Assembly (NCBI GenBank): GCA_016839405.1
Contig: JAEOUJ010000029.1
Span: 1-13,995 of the forward strand
Reading direction: 5' to 3'
DNA length: 13,995 nucleotides
Source of the DNA: Candidatus Gerdarchaeota archaeon
Lineage (GTDB): Archaea > Asgardarchaeota > Heimdallarchaeia > JABLTI01
Position numbers and translations under genes: made by a program. This document shows positions 1 to 6,334 of the stretch, piece by piece (the first letter of the stretch is position 1; every line of letters starts with the position of its first letter). The notes beneath the pieces are model-generated. The model saw only the letters and a program-made list of their open reading frames with translations, was not told the DNA's origin and did no database searches.

Positions 1-40
1 AAATTTGAATACAATTATTGATCCAATTAGAAATTGAAAA

Positions 41-73
41 AATAATGGTGAATTTTCCATTATTATTTTTTTT
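41..73 (+). terminator. Hairpin plus T-run terminator
   Basis: A perfect 8-bp stem (AATAATGG at 41-48 pairing with CCATTATT at 57-64) encloses an 8-nt loop and is followed by a run of eight T at 66-73. Beyond one mismatch the stem can extend by a few A-T pairs. In the plus direction this looks like an intrinsic terminator for a rightward gene left of the window. On the minus strand a shorter T-run follows the same stem, so it may also end the polyferredoxin transcript, whose stop codon is at 100-102. Archaea usually need only a T-tract, so the hairpin may instead protect the 3' end. Confidence 0.6.
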
Positions 74-99
74 ATCAAATAATTAAACAATTTTCCCAA

Positions 100-705
100 T
101 TAAATTTCTCTGGCAATCAAATTAAGTGCACTGTGATTACAATTGTTTATACATAAACCGCAACCATGACAAACAGAATAATCCAAATTTAGCTCATTAT
201 TTTGTAAGGTAAAAACCTTAAATTGGCATCTTTCTACACAATTTCCACAAAGTGAACATGAATTTTTATTATAACTAATTATATACGGAGATTTTTTCAC
301 AAGATCCATTTTTCTATTTATTACTATTTGATTCAAAGTACTACAACAACATGAACAACAAGAACAAATCATTGAAGGTTTTTCTCTATCTATATCATCA
401 TCATAAGTTACTAAAACTAATCCTGCTTCATATGTTTCTTTTAGTATTTCAATTGCTTTTTCATAATTTATTTCTCTTCTACTTTCTTTATCAATACTCT
501 TCTTTGCATAGGCATTGATTTCTAAACAAACATTTATTGGAGCATCACATTTTTGAGCTTCTTTCCTACAATAACAAGGACCTATTGATATTAATTCTGC
601 TTTTTTTAATAATTCATTAACTTCACCAAATTCTAGAATCCTTTGTTTGCCTTCGATTCTAATCATAACTGGTATTGTATTTGCACACAATAGAAACAAT
701 TCCAT
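100..705 (-). CDS. Cysteine-rich 4Fe-4S dicluster ferredoxin-like protein
   Basis: A 201-residue soluble electron-transfer-type protein. The C-terminus has two classical 4Fe-4S binding motifs: CxxCxxCxxxC at C150/C153/C156/C160 and again at C179/C182/C185/C189. The usual proline after the last cysteine is absent from both. The N-terminal half carries a second, unusual cysteine set: C44, C46, C53 and C60, then a dense CxCCxCCC block at 114-121. I recall this arrangement from uncharacterised iron-sulfur proteins of archaea and anaerobic bacteria; no substrate is known to me. Residues 70-110 look helical with no cysteine. ATG at 703-705 is the first Met after an in-frame TAA, but no Shine-Dalgarno is evident; Met14 is an alternative. 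It starts 37 bp after the stop of the upstream surface-protein gene, so the two may be cotranscribed. It probably acts as a cytoplasmic redox partner, which is inferred. Confidence 0.8.
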   Translation of the reverse strand: MELFLLCANTIPVMIRIEGKQRILEFGEVNELLKKAELISIGPCYCRKEAQKCDAPINVCLEINAYAKKSIDKESRREINYEKAIEILKETYEAGLVLVTYDDDIDREKPSMICSCCSCCCSTLNQIVINRKMDLVKKSPYIISYNKNSCSLCGNCVERCQFKVFTLQNNELNLDYSVCHGCGLCINNCNHSALNLIAREI

Positions 706-742
706 ATTTTTTTTAACTACTGAATTTTAATTTCTTTAATTA

Positions 743-1573
743 TCAAATTCTTGTTTTAAATAATTTCTTTTGTTTACGTTTCTTTCTAAACCAATTAAAT
801 ACTACAACTATAAACAAACTTAGGAACAATGTATTTGGTGATAATGGTAATCTAAAACTACAACTGAGTTGTAAGATACAATAATCAAAATCTTCATCAT
901 ATTCTCGAATTTGAGTAAATAGAGTATTTGAATCATTATTATATAAAATGAAAATTTCAATTTCTTCTCTTTTTTCAGCAACCAGATCGGCTCCTATAGA
1001 ATCATAGGAATTGTAAGGCATGCTGATTTCAATAAAATAAAAACCATCATTGTATGTGCATTTTCCAGCAGTGTCATCTGAACCTCCAAAATCTTCATCA
1101 AAATAGCCATCTAAATATGTGTGCATTGTATAACCATCTTTGGAATCATTATAAAAAACAAAAAATGATTTAAAATCAAATTTCCCACCAAAAGTATATA
1201 ATTTGTTGTCTAAACCATAGATTAATTCTTCTTCAGAATTTCTAAAAACAATCCCAAAAACATCATCTAGATGAAAATTATCTTTAAAAGTTATTCCAAA
1301 ATAGAATGTATTTTCAAAGCTAATTGACATAATATTAATTATCATTTGATTCGTTTGATTATACAAATCATAGAGAAGAACTTCTTTTTCAATACCCATC
1401 GACCAAGCTTTGCTTTCTAGTTTTCCATCAATTATTGGTTCACTTTGAGAATTACATGCATAAATTGTTCCAACATTTATCTTTGCAGAAATAGGAATTA
1501 TGGTTAATATAACATGATAAGTAATTATTATAGCAATAATTATTCTTTTCATTTTTGACATATTGTTACACAT
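743..1573 (-). CDS. Membrane-anchored surface protein, CBM9/DOMON-like
   Basis: A 276-residue predicted exported protein. Residues 8-31 form a basic then hydrophobic signal segment ending in ISA, a plausible cleavage site. Residues 45-60 contain IIDGKLESKAW, resembling the opening strand of the CBM9-like/DOMON-like beta-sandwich fold (typically IDG-(X)n-W) that binds sugars or haem-like ligands. The body is rich in aromatic, Asp and Asn residues, as is usual for extracellular lectin-like domains. A single C-terminal membrane helix (about 247-262) is followed by a strongly basic tail (RKKRKQKK), which gives an anchored protein facing outside. The ligand is unknown. Met1, Met5 and Met8 are all possible starts and none has a clear ribosome binding site; Met5 or Met8 would place the signal peptide most naturally. 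An AT-rich box (TTATAAT on the minus strand, about 1608-1614) may be the promoter. Confidence 0.65.
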   Translation of the reverse strand: MCNNMSKMKRIIIAIIITYHVILTIIPISAKINVGTIYACNSQSEPIIDGKLESKAWSMGIEKEVLLYDLYNQTNQMIINIMSISFENTFYFGITFKDNFHLDDVFGIVFRNSEEELIYGLDNKLYTFGGKFDFKSFFVFYNDSKDGYTMHTYLDGYFDEDFGGSDDTAGKCTYNDGFYFIEISMPYNSYDSIGADLVAEKREEIEIFILYNNDSNTLFTQIREYDEDFDYCILQLSCSFRLPLSPNTLFLSLFIVVVFNWFRKKRKQKKLFKTRI

Positions 1574-1835
1574 CTATTTCATTTATTTATTTGTCATAAT
1601 AGCATATTATAATTTGGTAAATTTCCAATGATATTTTGACTAAGAAGTTTTTAAATCAATCAAAACCAAAAATGGGGATTATAAAATTTTTTAAATTATA
1701 AGATTTTTAAATTTGTTTGATATTTAGTTTTTTTAATTTATTGTAAAATATTTAAATAGTTAAATGTTTGTTTAAATTCCTCTTTTATTATTATTTATAA
1801 ATGATAGTTAAAATATTCACATTTTCGGGAAAAGG

Positions 1836-1845
1836 TTTATAATAT
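1836..1845 (+). promoter_or_regulatory. TATA box of the zinc-ribbon gene
   Basis: TTTATAATAT is preceded by GGGAAAAGG, a purine-rich stretch that fits an archaeal BRE/TATA pair. It is the best such match in the 459-bp spacer 1574-2032. A start about 25 nt downstream would give a leader of roughly 165 nt, which is long for an archaeon and contains the stem-loops described separately. The part of the spacer left of it (1574-1830) is AT-rich low-complexity sequence in which I see no gene. Confidence 0.45.
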
Positions 1846-1890
1846 AAATAAATGAAAGTAAATTAAAGAATTGGTATTTAGAAAAAGGAT

Positions 1891-2025
1891 TGAGATATTT
1901 ACACAATTTAAAAAATATCTCACCTAACTAAACCATTTATTGAATATAATAAATTGTTTGGAATCCTAAATAAAAAATTAAGGATTTGCCAAATATCAAT
2001 TTAAAAAACAAACTACAAGAGGAGG
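1891..2025 (+). promoter_or_regulatory. Structured 5' leader with two stem-loops
   Basis: Two hairpins lie between the promoter and the 50-residue zinc-ribbon gene. The first has perfect 10-bp arms, TGAGATATTT at 1891-1900 and AAATATCTCA at 1913-1922, around a 12-nt loop. The second is long: AAATTG, TTTGG and AATCCT (1951-1967) pair in order with AGGATT (1981-1986), CCAAA (1989-1993) and CAATTT (1997-2002). That is 17 pairs interrupted only by 2-nt and 3-nt bulges on the right side. A strong ribosome binding site, GAGGAGG (2019-2025), follows 16 nt later. The layout suggests a cis-acting RNA controlling translation, or a small RNA. It matches no riboswitch class I recognise. Confidence 0.45.
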
Positions 2026-2032
2026 AAAATAT

Positions 2033-2185
2033 ATGACACAAGTAAAATATGAAGATAAATATACAAAAAGTTTTGAAACAATTTGTGCAGAGTGTGGCAA
2101 TGAAATCCCAAATTCTCAAGTAGTCGAAAATGAAAATTTACCTATTTGTTTCTATTGTAACAGAAAAAAAATACAGAAATATTAG
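2033..2185 (+). CDS. 50-residue zinc-ribbon protein
   Basis: A short gene encoding 50 residues. Two CxxC pairs (C18/C21 and C39/C42) are spaced as in a rubredoxin-like or treble-clef zinc ribbon, and the tail is basic (RKKIQK). Tyr, Lys and Glu dominate the N-terminus, and there is no signal peptide or membrane segment. The start is well fixed: ATG follows GAGGAGG by 7 nt, the strongest ribosome binding site in the window. Small zinc ribbons of this kind act in nucleic-acid or protein binding, often with transcription or translation machinery, but the partner here is unknown. The long structured leader and the dedicated terminator downstream suggest a separately regulated, possibly abundant, single-gene transcript. 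The opposite-strand open frame over this region has neither a plausible start signal nor a domain. Confidence 0.75.
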   Translation: MTQVKYEDKYTKSFETICAECGNEIPNSQVVENENLPICFYCNRKKIQKY

Positions 2186-2221
2186 GTAGATTATTCTACT
2201 ATTTTATTTTTTCAAAATAGT
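2186..2221. terminator. Bidirectional terminator between convergent genes
   Basis: GTAGA-TTAT-TCTAC (2186-2199) forms a small hairpin directly after the zinc-ribbon stop codon and is followed by a T-rich tract, TATTTTATTTTTT. An overlapping, mutually exclusive hairpin (ACTATTTT at 2198-2205 with AAAATAGT at 2214-2221) spans the stop codon of the leftward acyltransferase gene. Together they could end transcripts from both sides. Confidence 0.55.
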
Positions 2222-3546
2222 TTCGTTATTTTCAACTCAAGACCAAAATCTTTTAGTTTGTTGAAGAATTTCTCTTCAACAATCTCTTCTTTTATATTTC
2301 TAACAAAATTCAGATTTAATTCATCGAAATAAGTAAGAAATCCACATCCTGTTTTAAAATAGGGATGATTCATTGGCACAATTTGAATGTCTTTAACAAC
2401 TTCGCTTAATTCTGGTGGCATTTCAGTTTTTCCAAGATTTGTTAAGAATGCTGAAAACAATTCTTCTCCCATTTTACGATAAATTGGTTTTGTTAATAAT
2501 AGCTTCAAGAAATAGGGAATTATTATAATAAAGGGATTTGTTTCTAAAGCTACATAATATGATAATTGTTGAGTTACTGCTTTTTCAGTTAAATTCAGAT
2601 TTTTTAGATAATGAATGTTTTCAACTATTTCTTCAAAGGAATGCTTCCCCAATCTCGGATCTATACCTGGTGCCATAAAAGTGGTGAAATTTCTCATAGT
2701 ATTAGATGGAATGATTTTTCTTGCATTTATTGGTATCATAATACGAACAGGTCTTATTTTTTTCTTAATGCCTTTTTCTTTTAATTCAAACATTATCTCT
2801 TGGATAACATCAGTATAAACTGCAGCTAAAAATTCTGTAATTGAAATATTCCAATCTCGAGTAATTTTCAATACTTCATTTACATCCAATTTTGCATTAG
2901 TAACATATGTTATTCCTTTTTCAACACGTTTGAATGGTAAATGATATGCTCGATAAATTTTTGGCATTTTTGGTATGCCTAATTTGAAATTTTTTCTATA
3001 AGCATATTCTGTTTCTGATGTGTCAATCTCTTGACCTGATCTAAAAATATCTCCCCAATCTTTTACACTATACCCAATTAATACTAAATATTCACTAACT
3101 AAAGCTCTTAAAAAGATAAGAGCACCTGTTCCATCTGTTAATCCATGAAAGAATTCAATAATTATTTGATTGAGGTTAGCAATTATTCTGTAAGGAAAAG
3201 TTCGTGTATTTCTTATAGGTATGAATTTACAAGGATAATCTAATTCTTTTTCTACTTGTGGTATTTCCTGTACTTTTTTCCATTTATACCATGCATATCC
3301 TCTAGTAAGCTTAACATGGTAGTAAGGAAAACGTGGTAAAATATTCTCAAGTGCTTTTTGTAATATACTTACATCTACTAAATCCTTTAAAACAGCCCAA
3401 AAACGATATACACAGGGGATTTTTTTAGAAGCTGAAAATGTGAATAGCTTGCCAGCTGAATCTAGACGATACTTTTTCTTTAAGATTCTCTCAGAAGATT
3501 TCTCATCGAAACAATTCTTACTATGAATTAACTTCTTTTTTGGCAT
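2212..3546 (-). CDS. Condensation-fold acyltransferase (COG4908-like)
   Basis: A 444-residue stand-alone member of the condensation/alcohol acetyltransferase superfamily, which moves acyl groups from CoA or carrier-protein thioesters to alcohols or amines. The active-site HxxxDG motif is intact: HGLTDG with H134, D138 and G139. The N-terminus reads RLDSAGKLFTFSAS near residue 28, then a region ending in LPRFPYYHVKL. This closely follows the pattern of the roughly 430-residue proteins annotated as alcohol acetyltransferases or COG4908 in clostridia. The C-terminal DFGWG motif of classical members is not recognisable. No adenylation or carrier domain lies nearby, so a peptide synthetase role is unlikely; an ester or acyl-lipid product is inferred. 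No signal peptide or clear membrane helix is seen, although residues 335-352 are hydrophobic. The start follows GGAAG by about 10 nt and a TATA box at 3587-3596. Confidence 0.8.
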   Translation of the reverse strand: MPKKKLIHSKNCFDEKSSERILKKKYRLDSAGKLFTFSASKKIPCVYRFWAVLKDLVDVSILQKALENILPRFPYYHVKLTRGYAWYKWKKVQEIPQVEKELDYPCKFIPIRNTRTFPYRIIANLNQIIIEFFHGLTDGTGALIFLRALVSEYLVLIGYSVKDWGDIFRSGQEIDTSETEYAYRKNFKLGIPKMPKIYRAYHLPFKRVEKGITYVTNAKLDVNEVLKITRDWNISITEFLAAVYTDVIQEIMFELKEKGIKKKIRPVRIMIPINARKIIPSNTMRNFTTFMAPGIDPRLGKHSFEEIVENIHYLKNLNLTEKAVTQQLSYYVALETNPFIIIIPYFLKLLLTKPIYRKMGEELFSAFLTNLGKTEMPPELSEVVKDIQIVPMNHPYFKTGCGFLTYFDELNLNFVRNIKEEIVEEKFFNKLKDFGLELKITKLF

Positions 3547-3586
3547 ACAAGCTACTTCCGATTATAAAATATCTAATAAAGCTTCA

Positions 3587-3596
3587 CTTTATATAA
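3587..3596 (-). promoter_or_regulatory. TATA box of the acyltransferase gene
   Basis: On the minus strand this reads TTATATAAAG, about 40 nt before the ATG at 3546. A transcript starting some 25 nt downstream would have a leader of about 15-20 nt. The gene therefore seems to have its own promoter rather than depending on the peptidase gene upstream. Confidence 0.5.
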
Positions 3597-3633
3597 TTAA
3601 TTAAATGTCAAAAAAAGTGAATTTAGTGCATAT

Positions 3634-3646
3634 AAAAAATAAAAAA
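3634..3646 (-). terminator. T-tract terminator of the peptidase gene
   Basis: The minus strand reads TTTTTTATTTTTT beginning 20 nt past the S41 peptidase stop codon, with no stable hairpin before it. Such oligo-T tracts are the usual intrinsic terminators of archaea. It separates the peptidase from the acyltransferase transcript. Confidence 0.5.
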
Positions 3647-3665
3647 CTAAGAACTAATGCCTTAA

Positions 3666-4961
3666 TTAATCACTAATTCTTATTTTTTTGAAAATTTCTT
3701 TTTCTTCATTGTATAAGAACAATAATTCCATTATATTGGTTTCAGTATTTTTCTTAAATTGCAATCCAATATGTGCTAGATTTTTATCTTCAAATACAAA
3801 GAAACAATCACTTAATGGTTTCATTCTAATTTTTTCAAGTCTAGGTGTTTGATAATATAGATTTGTTCCATCATATTCTATTTGACCTTTATCGTATTTT
3901 CCAATATAGCTTTGAAGTAATTTTTTATCAATTTTTACTTCTTTTGAATTTGAATTTAATTTTGTTGTAATAAATTCCAAAAACAACTTCTTATTAGCAT
4001 CATTAGTGGTATCAATTATCTTTTCAAGAGCTATTTCATATGCCTTGTCAAATGCTTTCTCAGAAGAGATTTTTAAATCAGGTTCAACACCTGTTCCTTC
4101 CCAATTTGTTTTACTTATAGGATTTATAGCTCTACCAGTAGGCAACCATAACACAAGTAAGTCTAAAATTGAAAAGAAATCAACAGGATGAGCTCCTCCA
4201 CCTGTTGTTTCACCAATTATCATTGCTCTTTTTTGGCATTGCATTCCATATGTAAAATCTTCAGCTCCTGAAAAAGTTCTTTTGCTAGTTAGAATATACA
4301 AATCTTTTTCTTTCATTAGTTTCCCAGAAACATGAACTTGTGTCCAATATTGTTCAGTTATTCCCTCAAAAGGTCTATAAGTTGTATTAAAAAGTACTCT
4401 ACTGCCAAGAAAATAACTAGCTAGTAATAAAACCATTTCTGGTTCACCACCACCATTTTTACGCAGATCAATTATTATTGCATCAGTATTTACCAAATAA
4501 TTCATTGCAGCAATAGCAATTTCAGAAGCAAAATCAGTATGACAAAATCTTCTCAAATCCAAATAACCAATATTTCCGTCTAATATTTCTATTTTCTTGA
4601 AACCAAAATTTGATTGTTTTAAACCATCAATCTTCATTTGCTCAATTTCTTCAATTTCTTCTTTACTTAACTCTCTTTTTGCTATTATACGTTCCATTTC
4701 ACTGGGATCTACCATAACATGTAAATGTCCATCATTACTTATTTCATGAAAGATTTTCTCAATCTTGGATGCAAATAATTGTATATTGTTTATAGTATCA
4801 AATACTCCTTTTTTATAATCTTCTAATAATCTCTTTTCAATTTTTTCAGCTACTTCTTTGAAAATGTATCTTTCACCAAGCAATTTAGAAATCTCTTTTA
4901 TTATATCTAATTTTAATTTTTTATTGAGATTTATATCAATTATTTGTTTAATTTTATTCAT
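3666..4961 (-). CDS. S41-family serine peptidase (IRBP/Tsp-like), cytoplasmic
   Basis: A 431-residue S41 peptidase. Residues 11-95 form a helical N-terminal domain like that of the retinol-binding-protein (IRBP) branch and end in DGHLHV (H79). No PDZ domain is seen. The core follows: IIDLRKNGGG at 163-172, then the nucleophile region TFSGAED with predicted catalytic S231 and E234, then GETTGGGAHP (250-259) and a TGVEPD strand (290-295). The last 85 residues (from about 349, SYIGKYDKG) look like a small beta-barrel domain such as DUF3471, often appended to beta-lactamase-like hydrolases. There is no signal peptide, so it probably acts in the cytoplasm on peptides or small proteins. ATG follows GGAGGT by 5 nt. 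Divergent pairing with an ArsR-like gene suggests inducible expression. Confidence 0.88.
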   Translation of the reverse strand: MNKIKQIIDINLNKKLKLDIIKEISKLLGERYIFKEVAEKIEKRLLEDYKKGVFDTINNIQLFASKIEKIFHEISNDGHLHVMVDPSEMERIIAKRELSKEEIEEIEQMKIDGLKQSNFGFKKIEILDGNIGYLDLRRFCHTDFASEIAIAAMNYLVNTDAIIIDLRKNGGGEPEMVLLLASYFLGSRVLFNTTYRPFEGITEQYWTQVHVSGKLMKEKDLYILTSKRTFSGAEDFTYGMQCQKRAMIIGETTGGGAHPVDFFSILDLLVLWLPTGRAINPISKTNWEGTGVEPDLKISSEKAFDKAYEIALEKIIDTTNDANKKLFLEFITTKLNSNSKEVKIDKKLLQSYIGKYDKGQIEYDGTNLYYQTPRLEKIRMKPLSDCFFVFEDKNLAHIGLQFKKNTETNIMELLFLYNEEKEIFKKIRISD

Positions 4962-4995
4962 CGAATACCTCCATGAACAAATATTTCATATTTAT

Positions 4996-5007
4996 TTGAA
5001 CGTTCAA
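4996..5007. promoter_or_regulatory. Perfect 12-bp palindrome, likely operator
   Basis: TTGAACGTTCAA is a perfect dyad in a region otherwise made almost only of A and T. It lies directly downstream of the peptidase TATA box, between the box and the expected start site, where a bound repressor would block RNA polymerase. Winged-helix ArsR-like dimers bind such symmetrical sites, so the adjacent regulator at 5103 is the obvious candidate. That link is inferred. Confidence 0.5.
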
Positions 5008-5020
5008 TAAATATAAATAT

Positions 5021-5036
5021 TTTTATACATATAAAA
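5021..5036. repeat. TATA-rich 7-2-7 inverted repeat
   Basis: TTTTATA-CA-TATAAAA is a perfect inverted repeat between the two predicted TATA boxes. It could be a symmetrical TATA element usable in both directions or a second regulator site. In such AT-rich DNA it could also arise by chance. Confidence 0.3.
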
Positions 5037-5102
5037 ATGATAATAAATTTAATATATATCAATAATTTTAGATTAATTAGGGTAAAAAGAAGGCATTAGA
5101 AA

Positions 5103-5903
5103 GTGAATAGAATAAAAAAGAATTCAATGAGATCTATAAAAGAATACAGCACAGTGATATATGAAAATGAAATTAGAAGTTTAATAGTGCGATTATTAGC
5201 TATGTATAATGAACTTAGTTTACCTCAACTCTCAGATATTATGGATATGAAAAAAACAACAATACAATACCATCTAAAAATCTTACGAGATAATGATATT
5301 ATTTATAGTTCACGTGATAGCCATGAAGATTCTCGAGGATCTATACCAACAAAATATTACAAACTGAAGCAAATAAGACCTGATTATCATGTTCGTTTTG
5401 ATGATTTAAAAAAAATTTCAGACTCTGAGCAAAGAATAGAAGCATATAATAATTTTCTACTATCTTTAGAATCAGGGCTTAGGGAACTTATTACAATTAT
5501 ATCATTTGCTAAAGAAGGTATTTTGAGTAGTAAAAGAAAAATCAATGATTTATATGAAGGAAAGTTAACTAGTGAAAAACTTGATGAGCTTCATAAATCT
5601 ATAAGTGAAGTAAATATACAATATTCAACTATATCTATACCCAAGGAAGTTTATTCAAAAATAAAAAATTACGACATTGATTTTTGTAAGCAAATAGCAA
5701 AAATTAATGAGGATTATATGAATGAAGAGATTTCTTCGCTTAAAAAACTTAATTTAAAAGACAAAGAAATTTCAGATAAACTACAAAATGATGAAAAATA
5801 CATTGAGGGTTATGAAATTATTACTGTATTGCTTCCACTGAAGAATTTGATTGATGTCCAAATAAATAATAAAAAACAGAAAAAAATTACTCAATTTCGG
5901 TAA
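5103..5903 (+). CDS. ArsR-like winged-helix transcriptional regulator
   Basis: A 266-residue DNA-binding protein. Residues about 20-90 form a winged helix: helices at 21-34 and 39-47, a recognition helix around 50-63 (KKTTIQYHLKIL, typical of ArsR-type domains), then a basic and acidic beta wing (66-88) ending in KYYKLK. The remaining 175 residues are helical and charged, probably a dimerisation or sensing region. They contain only one cysteine, so an ArsR metal site of the classical type is not apparent. The GTG start is 9 nt after AAAGAAGG; the ATG at codon 9 is an alternative. The gene is divergent from the S41 peptidase and probably controls it and itself through the palindrome at 4996-5007. 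Its last 17 bp overlap the end of the convergent TIGR04076 gene. Confidence 0.75.
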   Translation: MNRIKKNSMRSIKEYSTVIYENEIRSLIVRLLAMYNELSLPQLSDIMDMKKTTIQYHLKILRDNDIIYSSRDSHEDSRGSIPTKYYKLKQIRPDYHVRFDDLKKISDSEQRIEAYNNFLLSLESGLRELITIISFAKEGILSSKRKINDLYEGKLTSEKLDELHKSISEVNIQYSTISIPKEVYSKIKNYDIDFCKQIAKINEDYMNEEISSLKKLNLKDKEISDKLQNDEKYIEGYEIITVLLPLKNLIDVQINNKKQKKITQFR

Positions 5904-6153
5904 TAGAAAATTTTACTTTGCCATCAGGACATTTCGTGGTTTTAAAATCATGTATCCAGTGATTCTTATTAATGTTTTTTTTCTCCATTAGTAATGGAAA
6001 CACAATTAACATTTTACTTAATGCCCACATACAAAATTTGGTTCCTTTTGCAGTTCTTATAGTATCATTTTCTACAAAAAAATGGTCACCTACTTTCATT
6101 CCATTTGAACATTCACCGACGATTTCATTCACTTCAACTTTAAATTTAACCAT
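5887..6153 (-). CDS. TIGR04076-family protein
   Basis: An 88-residue cytoplasmic protein that fits TIGR04076, a family of roughly 80-95 residue proteins of unknown function common in archaea and anaerobic bacteria. Matching features are the opening strand MVKFKVEVNEIVGEC, the following KVGDHFFVE, a central helical stretch (36-56), and the closing C-P-D-G near residue 75 followed by KFSITEIE. The paired cysteines C15 and C75 are typical of the family; C41 is additional. The ATG is preceded by GAGGT at 8 nt spacing. The 3' end overlaps the ArsR-like regulator gene tail to tail, so antisense effects between the two transcripts are possible. The biochemical role is not known. Confidence 0.75.
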   Translation of the reverse strand: MVKFKVEVNEIVGECSNGMKVGDHFFVENDTIRTAKGTKFCMWALSKMLIVFPLLMEKKNINKNHWIHDFKTTKCPDGKVKFSITEIE

Positions 6154-6235
6154 TCTCTAAACCTCAAATATCTTATGGCTAAAATAACTATGATTTTTTA
6201 ATTTATTAAATAATGTTTAAAACTGAAATTTTCTA

Positions 6236-6245
6236 GTTAGCTAAC
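6236..6245. promoter_or_regulatory. 10-bp palindrome in a divergent spacer
   Basis: GTTAGCTAAC is a perfect dyad about 30 bp upstream of the TATA-like box of the rightward cysteine-tail gene and about 80 bp upstream of the leftward TIGR04076 start. The position suits an operator shared by both genes, but the only support is its symmetry. Confidence 0.3.
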
Positions 6246-6275
6246 CATTTTGATATTAGAATAAAAGCAAAATAA

Positions 6276-6284
6276 GTTTTTAAA
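6276..6284 (+). promoter_or_regulatory. TATA-like box of the cysteine-tail gene
   Basis: GTTTTTAAAT lies about 55 nt before the preferred ATG at 6335. Transcription would start near 6306. This argues against the ATG at 6284, which would sit inside the box and outside the mRNA. Confidence 0.4.
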
Positions 6285-6334
6285 TGCTCCAGAGTACTAT
6301 TTCTAATTATTATTATTTCTTGGGGAATAAAATT

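Larger units (their letters stand above)
4962..5102. promoter_or_regulatory. Divergent promoter region, peptidase and regulator
   Basis: This 141-bp spacer drives two genes in opposite directions. For the leftward peptidase, TTTATATT (minus strand, 5017 to 5010) is a good TATA box, placing the start near 4987 and a leader of about 25 nt with GGAGGT at 4967-4972. For the rightward regulator, TTTAATATATA (5048-5058) would give a start near 5080 and a leader with AAAGAAGG (5086-5093) before the GTG. The positions of the starts are estimates from box spacing. Confidence 0.5.

Noticed and set aside
1670..1740. Repeated AAATTTTTTAAATTATAA-like sequence as a repeat array or origin
   Set aside because: The near-repeats are irregular and low in complexity, with no conserved unit length and no CRISPR-like spacers or origin boxes.
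1937..2119. Minus-strand open frame of 60 codons opposite the zinc-ribbon gene
   Set aside because: It lies across the plus-strand zinc-ribbon gene and its structured leader, has no ribosome binding site, and its hydrophobic Phe/Ile-rich product follows from reading A-rich sequence in antisense.
2615..2818. Plus-strand open frame inside the acyltransferase gene
   Set aside because: The minus-strand gene has intact family motifs across this stretch; the plus frame has none.
2212..3546. Part of a nonribosomal peptide synthetase cluster
   Set aside because: Only a condensation-like domain is present; no adenylation, carrier or thioesterase domain is found in the window.
5972..6160. Plus-strand open frame opposite the TIGR04076 gene
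   Set aside because: It mirrors a recognisable family gene on the other strand and has no ribosome binding site.
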